Of a DNA stretch of 64,000 bases, positions 29,696-38,572 are shown piece after piece; position 1 is the stretch's first letter, and every line of letters begins with the position of its first letter. The notes under the pieces were generated by a model that was not told where the DNA came from, did not search any database, and saw nothing but the letters and a program-made list of their open reading frames with translations. The translations under genes were made by a program, and so were the position numbers. The stretch is from Streptomyces sp. P3 (GTDB taxonomy: Bacteria > Actinomycetota > Actinomycetes > Streptomycetales > Streptomycetaceae), in NCBI RefSeq assembly GCF_003032475.1, contig NZ_CP028369.1:9486001-9550000 (forward strand), read 5' to 3'.

Positions 29696-29713
29696 GTTGA
29701 GAGCGCTCTCAAC
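29696..29713. promoter_or_regulatory. Perfect 18-bp palindrome, LacI-family operator
   Basis: GTTGAGAGCGCTCTCAAC is fully symmetric and centred on the CG typical of LacI/GalR operators; it resembles the GAGCGCTC core of the Streptomyces CebR site. It lies in the GH64 promoter region, so the glucanase is probably repressed until a sugar inducer is present. Confidence 0.75.
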
Positions 29714-29755
29714 GTCGCACCGGGTTGTGCCCATGTCAACGAGTTGCGCAAAAGA

Positions 29756-29788
29756 GGACGCCCCGGCCCGTCTCGGCCACGGGCGTCC
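29756..29788 (-). terminator. Hairpin between the hydrolase remnant and GH64
   Basis: GGACGCCC (29756-29763) pairs with GGGCGTCC (29781-29788), and inner GGCC repeats could extend the stem. It would stop leftward transcription before the GH64 promoter. Confidence 0.5.
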
Positions 29789-29807
29789 CCGGTTGGTCGG
29801 CAAAGCG

Positions 29808-30035
29808 TCAGAGGGTCCGCTTCAGCAGATCCAGCAACGCGGCCCGGTCCAGCACCGCGTAGCCGGCTTCGGCGAGCCGGTCGGCCATCGCCCGCAGTTG
29901 CGGACGCGGGCCGAACGCGTCCCGGTGGAGCAGGACGCCCGGGCGGGGCGCGCCGTCACCGGGGTGCGCCGGAAAGGCGTCGGCCACGCCGTCCTCGGTG
30001 GGGATGTCCAGTGCTGTTCCCTGTACGGAGGTCAC
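29808..30035 (-). pseudogene. Dienelactone hydrolase family remnant with internal deletion
   Basis: Only 75 codons. The start (GTG at 30035 with GAGGAG upstream) and the first 55 residues (GTALDIPTEDGVADAFPAHP, RPGVLLHRDAFGPRPQLRAM) are a normal dienelactone hydrolase N-terminus. At AEAGYAVL the sequence jumps to LLDLLKRTL, which looks like the last residues of the same family. Everything between, including the nucleophile Cys/Ser, Asp and His, is missing in frame. Family length is about 240 residues. Enzymatic activity is excluded; the small protein could still be made. Confidence 0.6.
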
Positions 30036-30154
30036 GCGGGCTCCTCGGCGCGAGGCACGGCGACGAGCGTGCGGTCCGCCCGGTGGGGTCGGGCGGCGCC
30101 CATCGTTGCATGCGCCGTTCACCCTCCCCGAGGCCCCCCGCCCGGGACCTCCCG

Positions 30155-30775
30155 CTACTCGAACCGGGAGGCGTCGCCCGCCCCGTACCGGACGATCTGC
30201 GCCTCGCCCTCGGAGAAGTCGATCACGGTCGTGGGCTCGGTGCCGCACTCGCCGGAGTCGAGCACGCCGTCCACCACGTGATCGAGCCGGTCCTTGATCT
30301 CCCAGCCCTGGGTCATCGGCTCGTCCTCGCCCGGCAGCAGCAGGGTGCTGGACAGCAGCGGGTCACCGAGCTCGGCGAGCAGCGCCTGGGTGACGACGTG
30401 GTCCGGGATACGCACGCCCACCGTCTTCTTCTTCGGGTGCTGGAGCATGCGCGGCACCTCCTTCGTCGCCGGGAGGATGAAGGTGTAGCTGCCGGGTGTC
30501 GACGACTTGATCGCCCGGAACACGTCCTTGTCCACCCGCACGAACTGGCCGAGCTGCGCGAAGTCCTGGCACACGAGGGTGAAGTGGTGCCGGTCGTCCA
30601 GATCGCGGATGGCCCGGATCCGGTCGATGCCGTCCTTGCTGCCCAGGCGGCAGCCCAGCGCGTAGCAGGAATCCGTCGGGTACGCGATCAGCGCGTCCGA
30701 CCGGATGGCGGCCGCGACCTGGGAGATGGTGCGCGGCTGGGGGTTGTCGGGGTGCACGTCGTAGTACTTCGCCAT
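30155..30775 (-). CDS. YrdC/YciO/Sua5-family protein (threonylcarbamoyl-AMP synthase-like)
   Basis: A 206-residue YrdC-domain protein. The nucleotide-binding basic cavity is marked by LIAYPTDSCYALGC, IRAIRDLDDRHHFTLVCQD and GSYTFILPATKEVP; KKKTVGVRIPDH is the usual fourth block. Sua5/YrdC proteins make the threonylcarbamoyl-AMP used for tRNA t6A, but this sequence looks closer to the YciO branch, whose role is uncertain. Start is ATG at 30775. No tsa partner genes are adjacent. Confidence 0.85.
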   Translation of the reverse strand: MAKYYDVHPDNPQPRTISQVAAAIRSDALIAYPTDSCYALGCRLGSKDGIDRIRAIRDLDDRHHFTLVCQDFAQLGQFVRVDKDVFRAIKSSTPGSYTFILPATKEVPRMLQHPKKKTVGVRIPDHVVTQALLAELGDPLLSSTLLLPGEDEPMTQGWEIKDRLDHVVDGVLDSGECGTEPTTVIDFSEGEAQIVRYGAGDASRFE

Positions 30776-31026
30776 TGGCCGAGCTTATGCCGTCCGCGCG
30801 GCGCCGGCCGTCGCAGGGCCGCCGCACCACCCCGCCCGGTCGTCCAGGCGGGTGGTCTCACCCGGTCGTCCCGCTCGGCCGTGAACCGGGGAACTCCGGC
30901 AGTGGCGCGCCCGGATCCGTGCGGTGCCGTCCCCGCGCCGCCCGTTCGGCGCCCGTGAGGTAACGTCCCTGACCGATATGGCTGGTTCGGCCCGCGCGGG
31001 CCGTGAAGGACGAGGAGAGCGCCGAC

Positions 31027-32562
31027 ATGGCCGGCCGGGACGACGACGACCTCCGCTCCGGCGCGCCGGACGACGCCGGACCGGCGTGGGCGCAAACCCT
31101 CCTCGACCATGTGCGCCCCACCGGACGCGATGTCCCGAGGCTCGTCGAGTGGCTGTCGGGGACCGTCGAGGCCTCCGTCTCCCTGCGTGACGGCGACGGC
31201 GTCCTGGTCGCGGGACGGCACACCCCCGTCGACGAGACCCTGGCGGCCGGCATCACGCACGGCCGCCTCGCCTCCGCCGCCTGGGAGGGCGAGGGCCGTC
31301 ACGTGCGCCTGATCCGGGTCGAACTCCCGGAGCCCGCCGCGTTCGGAGTGCTCGCGGTGAGCCGGACGACTCCCTTCGACCGGCGCGCCTCCGACATCGT
31401 CGCGCACACCGTCGGCGTCCTCGAACTCCTGTTGCGGGCGCGGGAGACCGCGGCCACCGGACACCGTCTGGCCCGCGCCACCGCCGCCCTCCGGCTGGCC
31501 ATCCTGCAACTGCTCATGGTCGAGGACGTCGTCGCCGCCCGCCGGGTCGCCGCCGGTCTGTGGCCCCGCCTCCTCGACACCGACACCGCCTGCGTGTACG
31601 TCCTCGAGAGCACCCCCGAAGAGCGCGACGGCCTGGCCGCGGCCTGTCTCGCGGCGACCCACGAGGAAACCCTCGTCGTACGCTGCCCCGCCATGGACGG
31701 GCATGTGATCGTCGTCGTCCCGGACGACGCCGCCGGGTCCGAGCTGCGCGCGCTGTGCGGCGGCCGCCCCGGGGCGTTCCTCGGCGCCAGCGTCCGGCAG
31801 AGCCTCGCCCGTACCGCCACCGCCTACGGACAGGCCGTCAGCGCCCTGGCCGTGGCCCGCTTCCGGCCCGACAGGACGGCCGCCTACGCCGAGCGCACCC
31901 GCCCAGAGCGCCTGATGGACCCCGACGGGCTGCGCACCTGGACGACCCGCCTGCTGCGCCCCCTGGACACCCTGCCGCACCACACCCGCGCGGAACTCCT
32001 CGCCACCACCCGGCTGGGCCTGGAATTCACGGCCGTCAACGCGGCCAAGGTGCTCGGTGTCAGCCGCAACACGGTCCGCGCCCGCATGGAGCGCGTCGAG
32101 AACCTGCTGCGCGCCGACCTCTCCGACCTCACCGTCCGGGCCATCGTCCACCTCGCCCTGCACCACCAGTTCGGCATCGCCGAGGACCCCGCGGGCGCTC
32201 CGGCGGGCCCGGTGCAGCTCGGCGAACTGCTCACCGGGCCCGCGCTGCGCACCTGGGCGCTGGAGCTGCTGGCCCGCCTCGACACCGACGGCCGCGACCT
32301 GCGCGGCACCCTGCGGGCCTGGATCGCGGCCGGCGGCAACGCCGAGCGGGCCGCCCATCTGCTGGGTGTCCACGCGCAGACCGTCCGCGAGCACGTCCGC
32401 AGCGCCGAACCCGTCCTCGAACGCCAGCTGCTCGCCGCGGGCAGCGACCTCTACGAGGTCGTCCTCGCCCATGTCGCGGCAGGCGACCTCGACCAGCCCG
32501 ACCTGTACGGAAGCGGCCACCCGGCGGAATCGGGCCATCCGGACTCACCTGTGCACAGGTGA
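31027..32562 (+). CDS. PucR-like transcriptional regulator with two C-terminal helix-turn-helix units
   Basis: A 511-residue protein. The N-terminal 150 residues (ASVSLRDGDGVLVAGRH, then HTVGVLELLLRARETAATG) resemble a GAF-type sensor. Two PucR-type helix-turn-helix units follow: TAVNAAKVLGVSRNTVRARM near residue 340 and ERAAHLLGVHAQTVREHV near 443. ATG at 31027 is chosen because GAGGAG lies nine bases before it; an in-frame start at 31003 is possible. It converges on the conservon operon across a strong terminator. Ligand unknown. Confidence 0.8.
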   Translation: MAGRDDDDLRSGAPDDAGPAWAQTLLDHVRPTGRDVPRLVEWLSGTVEASVSLRDGDGVLVAGRHTPVDETLAAGITHGRLASAAWEGEGRHVRLIRVELPEPAAFGVLAVSRTTPFDRRASDIVAHTVGVLELLLRARETAATGHRLARATAALRLAILQLLMVEDVVAARRVAAGLWPRLLDTDTACVYVLESTPEERDGLAAACLAATHEETLVVRCPAMDGHVIVVVPDDAAGSELRALCGGRPGAFLGASVRQSLARTATAYGQAVSALAVARFRPDRTAAYAERTRPERLMDPDGLRTWTTRLLRPLDTLPHHTRAELLATTRLGLEFTAVNAAKVLGVSRNTVRARMERVENLLRADLSDLTVRAIVHLALHHQFGIAEDPAGAPAGPVQLGELLTGPALRTWALELLARLDTDGRDLRGTLRAWIAAGGNAERAAHLLGVHAQTVREHVRSAEPVLERQLLAAGSDLYEVVLAHVAAGDLDQPDLYGSGHPAESGHPDSPVHR

Positions 32563-32637
32563 GTCCTTCGGCCCCGGGAGCGGGCATCGGCACGATTCCC
32601 AAGCCGCGCGCCGCCCCGTATTTTCTCAGGAGCCGCG

Positions 32638-32672
32638 GGGGTACGACCGGAACGGGGGACCGGTCGCACCCC
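32638..32672. terminator. Bidirectional terminator between the PucR-like gene and the P450 operon
   Basis: GGGGTACGACCGG (32638-32650) and CCGGTCGCACCCC (32660-32672) form a 13-position stem with one mismatch and a 9-base loop, between two convergent stops. Confidence 0.75.
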
Positions 32673-32681
32673 GCAGCGGTG

Positions 32682-33914
32682 TCAGCCCCGCAGCCGGACC
32701 GGGATCTCCTGCCAGCCGCTCGCGATGAACGACGGCACCTGCCGGATCTCCCCTTCCGCCTCCTCCAGTCGCAGTCCGGGGAACCGGTCGAAGAGCGCGG
32801 GCAGCGCCGTCAGCGCCTCCATCCGGGCCAGCGGGGAGCCGATGCACCGGTGCACCCCGATGCCGAAGGCCAGATGGTCGTCCGCCGCGCGCGCCGCGTC
32901 GAACGTCTCCGCGTCCGGCCCGTACCGGACCGGGTCCACATTGGCCGCCGCATACGTCGTGATGATGGCGTCCCCGGCCGGGATCGTCACGTCGCCCACC
33001 TTCAGGTCACTGACGGCGAACCGCAGCGGCAGCGTGGCGATCGACGGGTACAGCCGCAGGGTCTCGTCCACCACGGCGTCCCAGCCGATCTCGCCGCGCC
33101 GAACCGCCGCCAGCTGCTCCGGCCGGCGCAGCAGCGCCACCACCGCGTTGCCGATGAGGTTCACCGTCGTCTCGAAGCCGGCACCGATGACGAGGAGCAG
33201 CGTGTACAGCAGCTCCTCGTCGCTGAGCCGGTCGCCGCCCTCGTCGCGCACCCGGATCAGCTCGGTCGTCATGTCGTCGCCGGGGTGCTCGCTCTTGTGG
33301 GCGATGAGCGAGCCCAGCACCGTGCCGATCTGCTCCTGCACGAACGCCGCGTGCTCCGGGCTCGGATCGGAGGTGTCCATGATCGCCGCGATGAGCCGTC
33401 CGGTGGCGCCCCGCAACTCCTCGGGCACACCGAAGAGTTCGCAGATGATCCGCATCGGCAGCGGATGCGCGAACTCGGCCCTCAGATCGACGGCGACGCC
33501 GTTCCCGGCGCGCTCCTCCAGCGTGTCGAGCAGCTCCCCGGTGATCGCCTCCACCCGCTCACGCAGCGACTCGGTGCGCCGGTGGGTGAAGCTCGGCGCC
33601 ACCAGCTTGCGCAGCCGGGTGTGGTCGGCGCCGTACGTGGAGAGCATGTTGACGACGCCGACCCAGCCCAGGATCCAGCCCCAGGACGGGTGCTCGCCCA
33701 GTTCCGGCCACTGCCGCCAGTGCCGCCGCGGGTCCTTGCTGACCTGGGGGTCCAGGATCAGGGCCTTGAGGGTGTCGTACCCGGTGGGCGCCCAGGCGGG
33801 GATGCCGCCGGGCAGCTCGACGGGCACGATCGGGCCGAGGGCGCGCAGCCGGGCGCTCTCGGCGTGCACGTCGGTGCCGAACGGGTCGAGGACGATGCGG
33901 TCGGTCACGGTCAC
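32682..33914 (-). CDS. Cytochrome P450, CYP154-like
   Basis: A 410-residue soluble class I P450. The I-helix IGAGFETTVNLIGNA, the K-helix DETLRLYP (intact EXXR), and the haem loop FGIGVHRCIGSPLAR with axial Cys357 are all present. Start is GTG at 33914 with AGGAG seven bases upstream, overlapping the preceding P450 stop by four bases. It is the last gene of the conservon operon. In S. coelicolor, CYP154 members pair with CYP157 members inside conservons, and this order matches. Ferredoxin and substrate are unknown. Confidence 0.9.
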   Translation of the reverse strand: MTVTDRIVLDPFGTDVHAESARLRALGPIVPVELPGGIPAWAPTGYDTLKALILDPQVSKDPRRHWRQWPELGEHPSWGWILGWVGVVNMLSTYGADHTRLRKLVAPSFTHRRTESLRERVEAITGELLDTLEERAGNGVAVDLRAEFAHPLPMRIICELFGVPEELRGATGRLIAAIMDTSDPSPEHAAFVQEQIGTVLGSLIAHKSEHPGDDMTTELIRVRDEGGDRLSDEELLYTLLLVIGAGFETTVNLIGNAVVALLRRPEQLAAVRRGEIGWDAVVDETLRLYPSIATLPLRFAVSDLKVGDVTIPAGDAIITTYAAANVDPVRYGPDAETFDAARAADDHLAFGIGVHRCIGSPLARMEALTALPALFDRFPGLRLEEAEGEIRQVPSFIASGWQEIPVRLRG

Positions 33915-35179
33915 GAACGGACTCCTGAGGGGTCGTAAGCGGGGGAGCGGGGGCTGAAGCGCACGGGCAGCGCCGTCAGCGACCGGTGGAACGGCCCCGG
34001 CCGCCAGGTGAGCCGGTGACGGGGCACGACGGGATCGAGGTCCGGCAGCCACTGGGTGAGCCGCTCGATCGCCTCGGTGACGAGCAGCAGGGTGTGCTGC
34101 CTGACCGGGCAGGCGTGCGGTCCGGCGCCCCACGACAGGTGCGAGGCGTCGTGCGGATGCCGGCCCTCGGACGCCGTCCGCCCACCGGCCGGAGCGCCGT
34201 CCGCGCCGTTCGGGAGTCCCAGCGCCCCGTACGACACCACCACCGGCACCGCGTCGCGCACCCACACCCCGTGGAAGGCCACCGGCCTGCGCGCGTAGTA
34301 GATGCCGTAGTTCGCCAGCGGCGTCTCGTTGTGCAGCACCTCCACCACCGCGTCCATGACCGGCCGGGCGCCGCTGGTGAGCGTGGAGTAGTACGCCGGG
34401 TTGCCCAGCACCCGCGACAGCGTGTTGGAGAGCAGGTTGGCGGTCGGCTCGTACCCCGCGCCGAGAGTGAGGAACACCTGCCAGGTGACCTCCTCGACGG
34501 TCAGGCCGGCCGGGTGCTCCAGCAGCCGGCTGGGCAGGTCGTCGCCGGGCTTCTCGGCCTTGGCCGCGATGAGTTCCAGCACGTACCGGGCGAACTGCGC
34601 CTCGCCCTCGGCGGCCTGCGCACCGCCCTCCATCATCTTGCCCAGGCCCTCGTTGAGCCGTTCGCCCTGGCTGTCCGGCAGCCCGAACAGGTCGTTGAGC
34701 ACCAGCGCCAGCAGCGGGCGCGCGAAGTCCGCCACGAGGTCGGCCTCGCCGCGCGGGCCCATGCGCTCGGCCAGCAGGCGCACCGCCCGGTGCACCCGCC
34801 CGCGCAGGTCGTGCGGTTCCACCAGGTCGAAGACGTCGATGAGAGCGGCCCGGTAGCGCAGGTGCGCGGGGCCGTCGGCGAACAGGGCGTTGGGCCGCCA
34901 CCGCATCATGCCCAGCACCGGCGAGTCGGCGGGGACCGTCGCCTCCCACGCCCGGGGGTCGTGCGAGAAGGTCTCCTGGTCGTGCAGGACGTCCAGCGCC
35001 GCCCGCCGGTCGGTGACCACGTACGCCGGTATCCCCGGCGCCAACTCGGCCCAGCCGACCGGCCCCTGCGCGCGGAGCGCGGCGTAGTAGCGCTGCGGAT
35101 CGGGCGCGAAGCCGTCCTCCCACAGCCGCACGGGCACGGAGCGGGCGAAGTCGGACCCGTCCGGGGCGGGGGCGGTCAC
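33911..35179 (-). CDS. Cytochrome P450, CYP157-like, without the EXXR motif
   Basis: A 422-residue P450 with haem loop LSWGAGPHACPVR (axial Cys357) and I-helix TLGAGYEPTANLLSN. The K-helix reads VVEVLHNETPL: Glu280 is present but the invariant Arg is His283. CYP157 proteins are known for lacking EXXR, so this is a family trait and not decay. It starts with GTG overlapping the cvnD stop by four bases and overlaps the next P450 likewise. Its catalytic competence is uncertain; it may act with or modulate the CYP154-like partner. Confidence 0.88.
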   Translation of the reverse strand: MTAPAPDGSDFARSVPVRLWEDGFAPDPQRYYAALRAQGPVGWAELAPGIPAYVVTDRRAALDVLHDQETFSHDPRAWEATVPADSPVLGMMRWRPNALFADGPAHLRYRAALIDVFDLVEPHDLRGRVHRAVRLLAERMGPRGEADLVADFARPLLALVLNDLFGLPDSQGERLNEGLGKMMEGGAQAAEGEAQFARYVLELIAAKAEKPGDDLPSRLLEHPAGLTVEEVTWQVFLTLGAGYEPTANLLSNTLSRVLGNPAYYSTLTSGARPVMDAVVEVLHNETPLANYGIYYARRPVAFHGVWVRDAVPVVVSYGALGLPNGADGAPAGGRTASEGRHPHDASHLSWGAGPHACPVRQHTLLLVTEAIERLTQWLPDLDPVVPRHRLTWRPGPFHRSLTALPVRFSPRSPAYDPSGVRS

Positions 35180-35802
35180 CGGGCCTCCTCGGGGTCACGG
35201 CCGATCAGATGGTCCACGAGCGCGAGCAGCGCGTCGATCGAGGAGCCGGCGTCCCGGGCGTCGCAGGTGACCAGCGGTGTCGTGGGCTCCAGGTCCAGCG
35301 CCCGGCGCAGCCGCTCCTCGCCGTGGTGGCGGGGCGCGTCGGGGAAGGCGTTGAAGGCGACCGCGTACGGCAGTCCGCTCTCCTCCACCAGCCCCAGCAC
35401 GTCGAAGGAGGCGTCCATCCGGCGGCTGTCGACGAGTACGAGCGCCCCCAGCGCCCCGTAGGCGATGTCGTCCCACAGGCTGCGGAAGCGCTCCTGTCCG
35501 GGCGTGCCGAACAGGTACAGCACGACGTCGCCGGGCAGGCTGATCCGGCCGAAGTCGATGGCGACGGTGGTCGTCGCCTTCTCCCGCACCCCCGCCAGGT
35601 CGTCCACCTGCGCGGACGCCTCGGAGAGAGGCTCCTCGGTGTGCAACGGGCGGATCTCGGAGACCGAGTCGATCAGGGTCGTCTTGCCCACGCCGAACGG
35701 CCCCGCCACCAGGATCTTCACCAGGTCGCGGGCGGTGTCGGGCAGGTGGACGGCGCCGGGTCCGCCGGCGCTAGGCGCGGTGTTTGAGGGCGCGGAGGCC
35801 AT
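35176..35802 (-). CDS. cvnD: Conservon GTP-binding protein CvnD
   Basis: A 208-residue Ras-like GTPase. The P-loop AGPFGVGKTT occupies about residues 33-42; LFGTPGQERFRSLWDD is the switch II region with Gly where most GTPases have Asp (DTPGQE), as is usual in this family. NAFPDAP stands where NKxD would be. In the cvn model CvnD is the switch of a membrane-associated complex with CvnA-C. It overlaps cvnC by 32 bases and the CYP157-like gene by four. Confidence 0.92.
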   Translation of the reverse strand: MASAPSNTAPSAGGPGAVHLPDTARDLVKILVAGPFGVGKTTLIDSVSEIRPLHTEEPLSEASAQVDDLAGVREKATTTVAIDFGRISLPGDVVLYLFGTPGQERFRSLWDDIAYGALGALVLVDSRRMDASFDVLGLVEESGLPYAVAFNAFPDAPRHHGEERLRRALDLEPTTPLVTCDARDAGSSIDALLALVDHLIGRDPEEAR

Positions 35803-36136
35803 CGGCCACTCTCTTCAGGAGGTCGGGGTCGAACCGTTCGGCGGGCGGTATCGGCGGCCGGGCGAGGACCAGGTCCCGGTCGACGAGACCGGCCGCCAGC
35901 ACCCGCACCGCGGAGAACGGCAGTCTGAGCAGCGCCGCCGCCTCCACCACCGCCAGGGAACCGTCCTCCAGGATGTCCAGCAGGGCGAGTTCGGCGGCGG
36001 GGAGCCCGGCGGGCAGCGGTGCGTCGGTGCGGGCGAGCACCGACAGCCGCTCCAGGTGGGGGCGGCTGGGCCGGGCCACACCGCCGGTCGACAGATACGC
36101 GGGTACCAGAGGGCGCCCGGCCGGGCGGCCGGTCAT
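35771..36136 (-). CDS. cvnC: Conservon DUF742 protein CvnC
   Basis: A 121-residue DUF742 protein: RPLVPAYLSTGGVARPSRP at the start and LALLDILEDGSLAVVEAAAL then LPFSAVRVLAAGLVDRDLVL, a predicted winged-helix-like fold. ATG at 36136 overlaps the cvnB stop in ATGA. Its 3' end runs 32 bases into cvnD, the normal tight packing of conservons. Role: scaffold between the sensor and GTPase, inferred from the family. Confidence 0.92.
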   Translation of the reverse strand: MTGRPAGRPLVPAYLSTGGVARPSRPHLERLSVLARTDAPLPAGLPAAELALLDILEDGSLAVVEAAALLRLPFSAVRVLAAGLVDRDLVLARPPIPPAERFDPDLLKRVADGLRALKHRA

Positions 36137-36555
36137 GTCGGCGGGTTGTCGTCGGCTCCTCGGGACGGGGCTGTCATCGCCTTCTCGCCCAGCCGTGCCA
36201 CCTGGGAGTGCACCCGGTGCGCCAGCAGGTCCAGCCGCACCTCGCCGTCGCCGTAGGCGGCCACACAGGTGCCGTGGTCGGTCGGCACGATCAGCACGTA
36301 TCCGTGATCCGACTCGATGACGATCTGCCGTACGTCGGCCGTCTCACGGTCGGCGAACGCGGCCGCCGCGGTCCGGCACGCGCCCTGCACGGTGCTGGTG
36401 ATGGCGGCCACCCGCTCGGCCGACGGCTGGGACAGCGCGTCGGTGTACCCGGTCACGAGCCCGTCCCGGGTCAGCATGACGGCGGCCACCACGTGCGGCA
36501 CCTGCAGGATCGGTTCCAGCACCCATGCCGTGTCACCCGTGTTGCGGCTGGTCAT
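36133..36555 (-). CDS. cvnB: Conservon Roadblock/LC7 protein CvnB
   Basis: A 140-residue Roadblock/LC7 domain protein: TAWVLEPILQVPHVVAAVML, SDGL-type loop TRDGLVTGYTDALSQ, and VIESDHGYVLIVPTDHGTCV. In MglB-like proteins this domain controls the nucleotide state of a small GTPase, here presumably CvnD. The ATG at 36555 overlaps the cvnA stop by four bases. Confidence 0.92.
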   Translation of the reverse strand: MTSRNTGDTAWVLEPILQVPHVVAAVMLTRDGLVTGYTDALSQPSAERVAAITSTVQGACRTAAAAFADRETADVRQIVIESDHGYVLIVPTDHGTCVAAYGDGEVRLDLLAHRVHSQVARLGEKAMTAPSRGADDNPPT

Positions 36556-37982
36556 CGGGCCGCTCCCTTTTCGTCGTCGGTCTGGTCGTCGTGGTCGGCG
36601 GGCGCGTCCCCCGAGGCGCCCGCACCGGTGTTCGCGGCGTCGGCGCGGGCCGCCGCCGTGCCGGACTGCAGCGCGCCGAGCGCGGCGGCGGCCTCCTCCG
36701 GGCTGCGCGCCGGACGACGCTCCGGGGCCCGGGCCGGCGTCTGTCGCCGCGTCGGTGCCGGCGCTGTGGGCCGGGCGCGGCGTCTGCGCTGCGGCAGGCC
36801 GTCGTCCTCGTCCCGCGGCTCGCGGTGTCCCGGCACCGGCTCCGGCGTGCCGGTCTCGGCGCCGTACGCGTGCGAGGGGCCGGGAGGATCGGGGAGGGCC
36901 TTGCGCGCGGTGCGCGTCGTGCGCGGCGCGCTCGCGGCAGGCGGCCGGTCGGCCGGGTCGAGATGGCTCAGGAGGTGGGTCTGGACCCGCAGCACCGCCC
37001 GCACACCGCCGTACGGGGAGGTCGAGGAGACGTCCACGCCCAGGTCGAACTGGCGGGTCAGCCGGCCTATCGCGGCCAGTCCCATGCGGGGCGGGTCCCC
37101 GAGCTCGGTCAGCAGGATCGGATCGTCGCCTGCCACCAGCCGCTGGGCGCGGTCGCGTTCGTCCAGGGTCATGCCGAGGCCCGCGTCGTCGATGGTGACG
37201 CACACACCGTGGTGCACGTGCTCCAGGCTGACGACGACGTCGGTGTCCGGGGCGGAGTGCCGCAGAGCGTTGTCGAGCAGCTCGGCGACGATGATGGCGA
37301 CCGGCTCGACGGCGTGCGAGACCAGGGCGGTGCCGGGCTCCAGGTGGTTGTGGACCTGGACCCGGTGGTAGCCGGCGAGCCGGGCCTTGCCGCCGGTCAC
37401 CGCGTCCACCAGGTGGGACTCCTCGCGGGCCAGCCCGACCCAGGCGCCGCACACCACGGCGGTGACCTGCGCGCGCCGCAGCGACTGCTCGTTCTCGTGG
37501 TCGAGACGGAACAGAGTCTGTGCCAACTCCGGTTCGTCGTAGCGTTGTTGAAGTCCGCGCAAGGCGTCCTGCAGCCGGTACAGGGCCGCCTGGATCTCCC
37601 GCACGGCGCCGCGCATCCCGGCCTGTGCCGCGGCGTCGACGGACGTGCGCTGGGCGGCCGTCTCGGCCTGCAGCGCCAGCACCACGTTCTCCAGGGCGAT
37701 GCCCAGGGGAGTGCCGACGGTGAGCGGCTGGAGCGGGCCCGGCACGGTGACGTGCGGATGGGCGACCCGGCGGGCGGCGGCGGGCACCCGGCGGCCGGCC
37801 AGGTGCTCCACCTCCGCCGTGAACGCCTTGAGGGAGCCGTCGAGTTGGGTGCGCAGCGCGGCGATCTCCGCGCGCTGCCGGGTCTGCCGCCGTCGTGCGC
37901 GCAGCAGGCCGCCGGCCAGGGCGAGCGCGGACAGTGTGCCGGCGGCCAGGCCGCCGGTCACCAGGTCCGGCAATTCGATCAT
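36552..37982 (-). CDS. cvnA: Conservon sensor histidine-kinase-like protein CvnA
   Basis: A 476-residue protein with one N-terminal membrane helix (about 8-27, TGGLAAGTLSALALAGGLL), a coiled-coil region, and a HATPase_c domain (N-box AELLDNALRHSAPDT, G-box DDAGLGMTLDE) around residues 240-345. No HisKA phospho-acceptor box is evident. The last 120 residues are Pro/Arg/Ala-rich and probably disordered. Start at ATG 37982; the ribosome site is weak. First gene of the operon cvnA-B-C-D-CYP157-CYP154. Confidence 0.92.
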   Translation of the reverse strand: MIELPDLVTGGLAAGTLSALALAGGLLRARRRQTRQRAEIAALRTQLDGSLKAFTAEVEHLAGRRVPAAARRVAHPHVTVPGPLQPLTVGTPLGIALENVVLALQAETAAQRTSVDAAAQAGMRGAVREIQAALYRLQDALRGLQQRYDEPELAQTLFRLDHENEQSLRRAQVTAVVCGAWVGLAREESHLVDAVTGGKARLAGYHRVQVHNHLEPGTALVSHAVEPVAIIVAELLDNALRHSAPDTDVVVSLEHVHHGVCVTIDDAGLGMTLDERDRAQRLVAGDDPILLTELGDPPRMGLAAIGRLTRQFDLGVDVSSTSPYGGVRAVLRVQTHLLSHLDPADRPPAASAPRTTRTARKALPDPPGPSHAYGAETGTPEPVPGHREPRDEDDGLPQRRRRARPTAPAPTRRQTPARAPERRPARSPEEAAAALGALQSGTAAARADAANTGAGASGDAPADHDDQTDDEKGAAR

Positions 37983-38572
37983 CGATTCGGTCCAGTGGGG
38001 GGTCGGGCGTCGTCGGTTGCGGGCATGGGTGCGTTCGAGGCTCGAACGGACACTCGCAGCACAGTACACACCGTCATTGATCGATCCCGCACGGTTGAGC
38101 GAGACTTCGCGCCCAAAGTGCCCGGCATCTGTTCGCTTCTGCGTCGACTGTCGGAATTGCCGTACGTCGTGGTGGAGTTGACCCCCAGCGCAGCGGTCGT
38201 ACGGCAGCGCCGCAAGGTCCCAGGGGACGGGCGCGGGCCGGACGCCGGGCGGGCCCGAACGGCGGCCGCGCTCCCCCGACCCGTGAGCGCACGGCACCCG
38301 CGCCGCGCGTACCACCGGCGTGCCCTCCGCGTTGCCCCGGCGTGGGCGAACCCCGCCTGCGGCATCGCACGCCGACCGCCCGTCCGTTCCCCTTCCCGCG
38401 CAGTCCGCGGGAGGCCCCCCGCTGCCGTGTGCCGGTCCATCCCGTCTCGTGGCGGAGTGGCGGGCGTGAGGCCGCATCGTGCCCGCCGGTTCAGCCGTGC
38501 GGTGGGTGGCCTCGGCCCGCATCCGACGGCGTCCGTGACGGGGCGACGCCGGGACGCCGCGGACATGGCGTG
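37983..38572. other. 590-bp region upstream of cvnA, no gene seen
   Basis: It should hold the conservon promoter. No frame has a convincing start, ribosome site or family match, and the open frames are Arg/Pro-rich as expected of random high-GC sequence. I see no clear operator or long inverted repeat. Confidence 0.5.

Noticed and set aside
37979..38566. A 195-codon leftward open frame upstream of cvnA
   Set aside because: Composition is random-like and Arg/Pro-rich, no start signal, overlaps the expected conservon promoter.
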